A model generated the notes under the pieces. That model saw only the letters and a program-made list of their open reading frames with translations, was not told the DNA's origin and ran no database searches. Of a DNA stretch of 64,000 bases, positions 59,513-64,000 are shown in pieces. How positions within the stretch are numbered: position 1 is the first letter of the stretch; every line of letters begins with the position of its first letter. The stretch is from positions 1 through 64,000 of the forward strand of contig NZ_FNCJ01000018.1 in NCBI RefSeq assembly GCF_900100735.1, written 5' to 3'. Source of the DNA: Paraburkholderia phenazinium. Its GTDB lineage: Bacteria > Pseudomonadota > Gammaproteobacteria > Burkholderiales > Burkholderiaceae. Made by a program: the position numbers and the translations under genes.

Positions 59513-60043
59513 ATGAAAATGACCATCCCTTTGGGCCTGACGCTGCTCGCCGTGACCAGCGCCGCCTCAGCATGGCAGCCCGTGGTCTATCCGGTCCGCA
59601 GCCAGAGCGCGTGGCAGCAAAGCGCCGATGCTGCCGCCTGCTACGGCGTGGCGAGCCAGCAGACCAAGGTCAACATCACCCAGCAGGCCCAGTCGCCGAT
59701 GCCGCCGAAGTTCGCATCGGGCGTAACGCTGATTGGCGGAGCACAGGTTTCGCAGCCGCCGCTGCCCGCAAGCGGCGCAGCGTCAGCCAGCGCGACGATG
59801 ACGGGGGCGGCTCCGGCGGGCGCGATGCCGACCAGTGCCGCTGCAGCAGCGGCCATGGCACAGGCCAGCGAACCGATGCCGAAGACCGACAAGAACGGCA
59901 TACCCGAGTTGGGCGGCGCCAGCGAACCGCAAACCGCGGCCGAAGTGAAGCCACCGCCCATGCCGCCACCCGAACCGCCGATGACGCGCTACTGGCGCGC
60001 CTACGGCGTCTGCATGCAAGGCCGCGGCTACGCGGTGCAGTGA
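59513..60043 (+). CDS. Secreted protein of unknown function
   Basis: A 176-residue protein with a Sec signal peptide (MKMTIPLGLTLLAVTSAASA) and GGAGG ribosome-binding site at 59501-59505. The N-terminal third has WQPVVYPVRSQSAWQQSADA and a Cys at AACYGVASQQ; the middle is Ala/Pro/Met-rich; the end RYWRAYGVCMQGRGYAVQ resembles a C-terminal motif found in several small Burkholderiales envelope proteins. It is convergent with the murA-like gene, 30 bases between stops. Function unknown. Confidence 0.7.
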   Translation: MKMTIPLGLTLLAVTSAASAWQPVVYPVRSQSAWQQSADAAACYGVASQQTKVNITQQAQSPMPPKFASGVTLIGGAQVSQPPLPASGAASASATMTGAAPAGAMPTSAAAAAAMAQASEPMPKTDKNGIPELGGASEPQTAAEVKPPPMPPPEPPMTRYWRAYGVCMQGRGYAVQ

Positions 60044-60073
60044 CGGGAGGGCGCGCTCAGCCCGCGCATCCGG

Positions 60074-61375
60074 TCATTCGCCGCTGGTCCACTCCACGTT
60101 CGCGCCAACCGAACGCAGGTTCTCCACGAAGTGCGGATGCGCACGGCGAATCGGCAGTGCATTCATGATTTCAGAACGCCCTTCGATACTCGCTGCAACC
60201 ATCAGAAGCGCGATCGCCACGCGGATGATGTAGGGGCTTTCGACCCGTGCCGGACTCAACGGCAAGCCGCCGAACGTGATCAGCCGGTGCGGGTCGGACA
60301 AGAACACGTGCGCGCCGAACTTGGAAAGCTCGACCGACCAACCCATCGCGCCGTCATACACCTTGTTCCAGAACATCGCGCTGCCTTCCGCCTTCACGCC
60401 GAGGGCGATGAAGATGGGCAGCAGGTCCACCGGCAGATACGGCCATGGCGCCGCTTCCACCTTGGTGAGGATGTTCTGCGTGAACGGCCGGCGCACGCGC
60501 AACGGACCGTCACGCAACGCGCGCGACCAGCCGTCGCGATGCACCACCTCCACACCGAATTTCGCGAAGGTCCGATCGATCAGCGGAAACTGTTCGGGGG
60601 CGGTATTGCGCACCACGATGTCGCCGCCCGTGATCGCACCCAACGCGAGGAAGGTGGCGATTTCGTGGAAATCCTCACTAAAGCGAAATTCGCCGCCACC
60701 GAGTTTGTGACCGCCCGACACGCTCAGACGCGACGTGCCGATACCCTCGATCGCGACGCCCAGCATGGCGAGGAAACGGCAAAACTCCTGCACGTGCGGC
60801 TCGGATGCCGCGTTGACGAGCGTGGACGTGCCGTTGGCCGACGCCGCACACAACACGAAGTTCTCGGTGGTCGTCACCGACGCATAGTCCAGCCAGTGGT
60901 GATTCGCGTTCATCTGCGTTTCCGCGCGCACAATCAGCGAGTCGGCGGTGCGTGCCACGCGCGCGCCGAAGCGCTCGAACACCTCGACGTGCGGATCGAT
61001 CTCGCGCACGCCGAGCGTGCAACCCTTCACGTCGTTCTCCAGACGCGCCACGCCGAAACGCGCCAGCAGCGGCGGCACGAGCATGATCGACGAGCGCATC
61101 TCCTCCGGCAACTTGTGCGTCACGGGATCGAAGGTGGTGGCGTGATGGTGCAGATCGAGAACGCCGGTGCTGAAATCCATCGACACTTCGCTGCCGAGCA
61201 TGCGGAAGATTTCGAGGATCTTTTTGACGTCGGTGATCTCAGGCACGCCGATCAGACGCAACGGCTGACTGGTCAGCAGCGTGGCGCAGAGAATCGGCAG
61301 GACAGCGTTTTTGTTGGCAGATGGTTCGATCTCCCCGCGTAGCGGGAGACCGCCATGTACGATCAGGTTCGACAT
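60074..61375 (-). CDS. murA: MurA-like enolpyruvyl transferase (paralogue)
   Basis: A 433-residue EPSP-synthase-fold enzyme starting MSNLIVHGGLPLRGEIEPSA. Lys22-Asn23 of the UDP-GlcNAc/PEP site are kept in SANKNAVLPIL, and the catalytic cysteine is kept at residue 119 in VKGCTLGVREIDPH, as is the Arg five residues later; but the usual Arg-Pro of the canonical loop (CXIGXRPVDLH) is changed to Arg-Glu. The MurA signature is otherwise recognisable. The first step of peptidoglycan synthesis normally uses a main-chromosome MurA near cell-division genes; here none is adjacent, so this is probably a second, divergent copy. Confidence 0.82.
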   Translation of the reverse strand: MSNLIVHGGLPLRGEIEPSANKNAVLPILCATLLTSQPLRLIGVPEITDVKKILEIFRMLGSEVSMDFSTGVLDLHHHATTFDPVTHKLPEEMRSSIMLVPPLLARFGVARLENDVKGCTLGVREIDPHVEVFERFGARVARTADSLIVRAETQMNANHHWLDYASVTTTENFVLCAASANGTSTLVNAASEPHVQEFCRFLAMLGVAIEGIGTSRLSVSGGHKLGGGEFRFSEDFHEIATFLALGAITGGDIVVRNTAPEQFPLIDRTFAKFGVEVVHRDGWSRALRDGPLRVRRPFTQNILTKVEAAPWPYLPVDLLPIFIALGVKAEGSAMFWNKVYDGAMGWSVELSKFGAHVFLSDPHRLITFGGLPLSPARVESPYIIRVAIALLMVAASIEGRSEIMNALPIRRAHPHFVENLRSVGANVEWTSGE

Positions 61376-62171
61376 GTTCGGGAAAGGCAGATAGAGGGGG
61401 ACGTAAGGCCGATATCATGCCACCGCGCGAGGCGCGCAGACGATCGGTTCAAGCTGATTTTTGCGGGGGGGTGGTGGGAGCAGCGCCCTTGCGGCGTGTT
61501 CATTTGTCTCTGGCGCCATCGGCCAGAGATGAGACCCGGCTCGCCAGGTAATCCGGTTCTTGCAGCACTGAAACCATCGTTGCATCCACCTTGATTAAGC
61601 CACGCATTGCATCGACCGCTATGCGAGCGATGCTCCGCTATCCGAATTAATTTTCAATGGCCAAATAGCAGAGACTTATGCTGAATGCCCCACCCAGCAT
61701 GCCTTCGATGCACAATGGATTTTAGATTTTACATTCGATATTTTTCGACAAATAATCACAAAAGTCGACAAACAATTTTTTAACGCGTGATAATTTCACG
61801 GACATAAAGATATGCAGTTTGGGGAAGGTGGATAAATGGTTCGACAACATACGTCGACGGTTTATCTGAAAGAATTGTAAACCTGAAGATCGAGCGCTCT
61901 CGTGAATAGGGGCGCCATGATCTGCGCGGAAGGAGCAGGTATACGATGGACCACCCAGTCTGCACCCGTGACGGGCCGATCAATCCAGCCAAGCACTGGC
62001 GATCGCGCTAAAGCACTGTCGCCCCCATTTGTCGCCTATATGAGCAGCGCCTTCGCCAATCTCTGGCGAAGCGTTGAACCTATGTCGCGCAGCCTCTGCA
62101 CGGCACATAGGCCGCATGGCGTGAAGCCACGCCTGAACCGGCAGAAAATCATTCCGTTGACGGACGCAAAA
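61376..62171. other. Long AT-rich regulatory region
   Basis: About 800 bases without a convincing gene, lower in GC than its surroundings (61650-61880). TCGACAAA occurs at 61745-61752 and 61765-61772 (20-base period), and TCGACAAC at 61841-61848. The open frame that extends the regulator gene leftward to 61902 codes for 90 residues of non-conserved sequence and is not accepted as its N-terminus. The promoter of the regulator and of murA-like gene should both lie here. Confidence 0.5.
61745..61772. repeat. TCGACAAA direct repeats with 20-base period
   Basis: TCGACAAA at 61745-61752 and 61765-61772 sit in an AT-rich stretch, with a related TCGACAAC at 61841-61848. A two-turn period and shared orientation suggest paired binding sites for an OmpR-type regulator such as the one at 62172. 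Confidence 0.45.
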
Positions 62172-62867
62172 ATGAGAATCGCCATACTGACCGCCCTTGC
62201 AGCCGAGGCGGAATTTCTGAAACTTCATCTGGAGGCAGGTCACCACGAGTGCCACCTGATCCAGTCTGAGCATGAGCTGTACTCGACGGCGCTGAAGTGC
62301 CCATTCGACCTCCTCATACTTGGCCGCAAGACCGAGGACATGAATCTGGTCGCGATGCTCACACGAATTCGCATCAATCTGCCGACCGGCTTGCCGGTGC
62401 TGGTCTGCTCCGACCAGGAAGTTGCGCCCGATCTGCTTTATCTCTCGACTTCGGGGGCGGCCGACGTGCTAGGTCTGCCGACCACGCCTGAGGGGTTGAT
62501 TGCCCAGGTTGCCGCGATCCTGGGCCGCACGCAGCCGCTTGCGAGAAGCGGCCCCGAGGAGAGCTTCGGTGAGTACCGTTTCGATCAGTCCGGCCAGGGG
62601 GTTTTTCTCGCCGGGAATTTTATTGGCTTGACGAGAAAACAGTATGACTTTTCCTTGCTGCTGTTCAGGAACATGTCGCGGCCGGTTTCCATTTCGCATA
62701 TCCGGCAAGTGGTATGGAATCAGAAAGCCGCACTCGTATCGCGGACCATCGATAGCCACGCCTCCATGATCCGCTCGAAGCTCAATCTTCGGCCGGACAA
62801 TGGTTACATCCTGAGCAGCGTCTATCGCTATGGCTACATCCTGGAGCAGGTCGGCGAGCTGGTATAG
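62172..62867 (+). CDS. OmpR-type regulator with degenerate (pseudo) receiver domain
   Basis: A 231-residue protein from ATG 62172. Residues 1-120 align in layout with a receiver domain but lack its key residues: the N-terminal acidic pair is replaced (MRIAILTALAAEAE), the phospho-acceptor position after FDLLIL is Gly51 rather than Asp, and the conserved Lys before Pro near residue 103 is missing (VLGLPTT). Residues 130-228 are a winged-helix OmpR/PhoB DNA-binding domain (LTRKQYDFSLLLFRNMSRPVS, DSHASMIRSKL, NGYILSSVYRYGYIL). No sensor kinase is adjacent, so it likely acts without phosphorylation. Confidence 0.85.
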   Translation: MRIAILTALAAEAEFLKLHLEAGHHECHLIQSEHELYSTALKCPFDLLILGRKTEDMNLVAMLTRIRINLPTGLPVLVCSDQEVAPDLLYLSTSGAADVLGLPTTPEGLIAQVAAILGRTQPLARSGPEESFGEYRFDQSGQGVFLAGNFIGLTRKQYDFSLLLFRNMSRPVSISHIRQVVWNQKAALVSRTIDSHASMIRSKLNLRPDNGYILSSVYRYGYILEQVGELV

Positions 62868-62886
62868 CGTCAAGCGCGCGGCGCGC

Positions 62887-63939
62887 TCAGCCTCTCAAGC
62901 GCGCTTCGATTTGCCCCATCAGCCGCTCGGTCCGGCGGCGCAACAAAGCATTCGAAGCCACCAGCGCGGTTGAGTACGTCATCACCTCGTACACCTTGCT
63001 GCGCTGGATCTTCGAGACCTTGGCCGGGTCAAGCCATGCCTCGTTATGCACCAGCAGCACCAAAGTCTCGAGACCAATGAGCACCGGCCACAAACAGGCG
63101 AGCCGCAAGCGAACCGAGAAGCGAGGAATCGCCAGCGTGTATTCGACTGCTGCGCGGAAATGGTCCAGGCTCAGCCGCACCAGCTCGAACAGCAGCGGTT
63201 GCGCACGCAACGAATTCCCCGGTACCAGCAGGTCTTGCGCCGTCAGATCAAAGCGCTCCAGCAGCGCCACGGGAAGGTAGCAGCGGCCGATCCGCAAATC
63301 CTTGCTGCAGTCGCGCAGAACGTTGGTCATCTGTAGCGCTTTGCCGAAACGAACCCCGCGAGCAAGCATGGTTTCGGGGGCGTCTTTGAGCGTCCCCGGC
63401 ATGTGCGCGTATGTCATCCGCGTCCAGAACTCGCCCACACAGCCCGCCACCAGATAGGTATAGCGGTCGAGTTCAGCCAGATTCTGAAGCGCCACGATCC
63501 GACCGGAACGCTCGTCCGGAAACGTACGGAGATCGAACTCCATGCCTTCCGTCAGTGTCGAGACAATGTCGCGGACCGCCTCATGGTCCGCGTCGCTCAG
63601 TTGGGCGAGGATCGCCAGCGCCGGTCCGAGCGACTCGAGCAGTACCTTCTCGTCCGACTGCATCTGCTGGCCCGCAACCTCGCCGGACATCCGCTGCAGG
63701 AACGCGCCTTCATAGGGCACGCCGTTGACCTGCGCGCGCAGCGACAGTAGCAACTCCAGGCGTTGCTCCGGGGGAATCAGCGAGGTGTCCGCGATCGTAT
63801 CGGCTGCACGCGCGAGCAGATACGCGAGGCCGATGGGGTCGCGCATGCCGGCGGGCAGGATACGCAGGGTGAGGTAGAACGAACGTGAGACGCCTTTCAG
63901 CAGCGGACCCAGAAGGTAGGTCCGAGTAGGATTGAGCAT
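62887..63939 (-). CDS. Squalene/phytoene synthase family protein (probable squalene synthase)
   Basis: A 350-residue trans-isoprenyl diphosphate synthase-fold enzyme. SRSFYLTLRILPAGMRDPIGLAYLLARAADTIADT carries the first Asp-rich motif (DTIAD, residues 47-51), and QMTNVLRDCSKDLRIGRCYLP carries the second (DCSKD, residues 210-214), as in the eukaryotic-type squalene synthase. It would couple two farnesyl diphosphates to squalene, precursor of hopanoids. The C-terminus has a hydrophobic region typical of membrane attachment. The hpnJ start is at the opposite window edge; whether they belong to one cluster is unknown. Confidence 0.83.
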   Translation of the reverse strand: MLNPTRTYLLGPLLKGVSRSFYLTLRILPAGMRDPIGLAYLLARAADTIADTSLIPPEQRLELLLSLRAQVNGVPYEGAFLQRMSGEVAGQQMQSDEKVLLESLGPALAILAQLSDADHEAVRDIVSTLTEGMEFDLRTFPDERSGRIVALQNLAELDRYTYLVAGCVGEFWTRMTYAHMPGTLKDAPETMLARGVRFGKALQMTNVLRDCSKDLRIGRCYLPVALLERFDLTAQDLLVPGNSLRAQPLLFELVRLSLDHFRAAVEYTLAIPRFSVRLRLACLWPVLIGLETLVLLVHNEAWLDPAKVSKIQRSKVYEVMTYSTALVASNALLRRRTERLMGQIEARLRG

Positions 63940-64000
63940 GGATCGATGAGGTCGGTTTGGGACAATTTTGGCGCTGCCCGATTGTATCCTGCCAACCCCG

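Noticed and set aside
61902..62171. A 90-residue N-terminal extension of the OmpR-type regulator
   Set aside because: The sequence is non-conserved and the receiver-like fold begins at ATG 62172; the extension overlaps AT-rich regulatory DNA.

Overview
The window looks like a chromosomal segment of a GC-rich betaproteobacterium of the Burkholderia/Paraburkholderia group. The pointers are a DUF4148 secreted protein, small YXWXXGHW-repeat proteins, paired YCII/DGPF genes with an ECF42-type sigma factor, DUF1800/DUF1501 and DUF4337 proteins, hopanoid genes at both edges, many LysR/TetR/MocR regulators, and GC-biased third positions. No rRNA, tRNA, CRISPR array, complete insertion sequence or prophage was recognised. 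Gene functions are assigned from family resemblance read by eye, without database searches.

Layout. 1-302 is the start of hpnJ (hopanoid side-chain radical SAM enzyme). 794-5843 is a one-strand block: two YXWXXGHW small proteins bracket an ECF sigma / membrane anti-sigma / periplasmic heavy-metal-sensor-like module (CnrH-CnrY-CnrX-like) and a secreted DUF1800/DUF1501 pair. 5980-9487 holds an AraC regulator, a quinone-oxidoreductase-like MDR enzyme, a XapX protein, two decayed genes (SDR and LysR) and a DUF4337 protein. 9577-13042 has the ECF42 sigma/YCII cluster and a FitAB-type toxin-antitoxin pair. 13115-23571 is mixed: GNATs, DOPA-dioxygenase-like protein, HiPIP, TauE and TDT transporters, CPBP protease, and a ProQ-like RNA chaperone.

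23756-26797 has a TetR gene facing a sigma70-like promoter whose spacer is filled by a palindrome, an orphan HigA antitoxin and an MFS transporter. 26918-35478 is a sugar module: a debranching enzyme, a GH63-like glucosidase, glucose-6-phosphate dehydrogenase and a ROK/polyphosphate-type glucokinase with a histone-like basic tail, which together could take alpha-glucan to 6-phosphogluconolactone. 35692-41413 has a phospholipase C with a strong terminator, a desuccinylase/aspartoacylase-like amidohydrolase, an amino-acid-binding protein and a LysR regulator. 41430-47068 has a TetR with a broken MFS gene, and a GT4 glycosyltransferase and FemAB-like transferase separated by an AbiE-type (type IV) toxin-antitoxin locus whose toxin looks C-terminally truncated.

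47638-52905 is regulatory: MarR with two identical operator boxes, and MocR/PdxR divergent from an FdhF/YdeP-type molybdoenzyme across a 29-bp palindrome. 53063-59137 carries DUF4148, a polar amino-acid ABC operon, an IclR regulator with a three-arm operator, and an Asparaginase-II-type L-asparaginase. 59513-63939 has a secreted protein, a MurA paralogue, an OmpR-type regulator whose receiver lacks its phospho-acceptor, and a squalene-synthase-like enzyme, so the window begins and ends in triterpenoid (hopanoid) genes.

The most notable signals are regulatory DNA: at least nine palindromic or repeated operator-like elements sit next to regulator or toxin-antitoxin genes that could bind them. 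These are sequence-based inferences and have not been tested.
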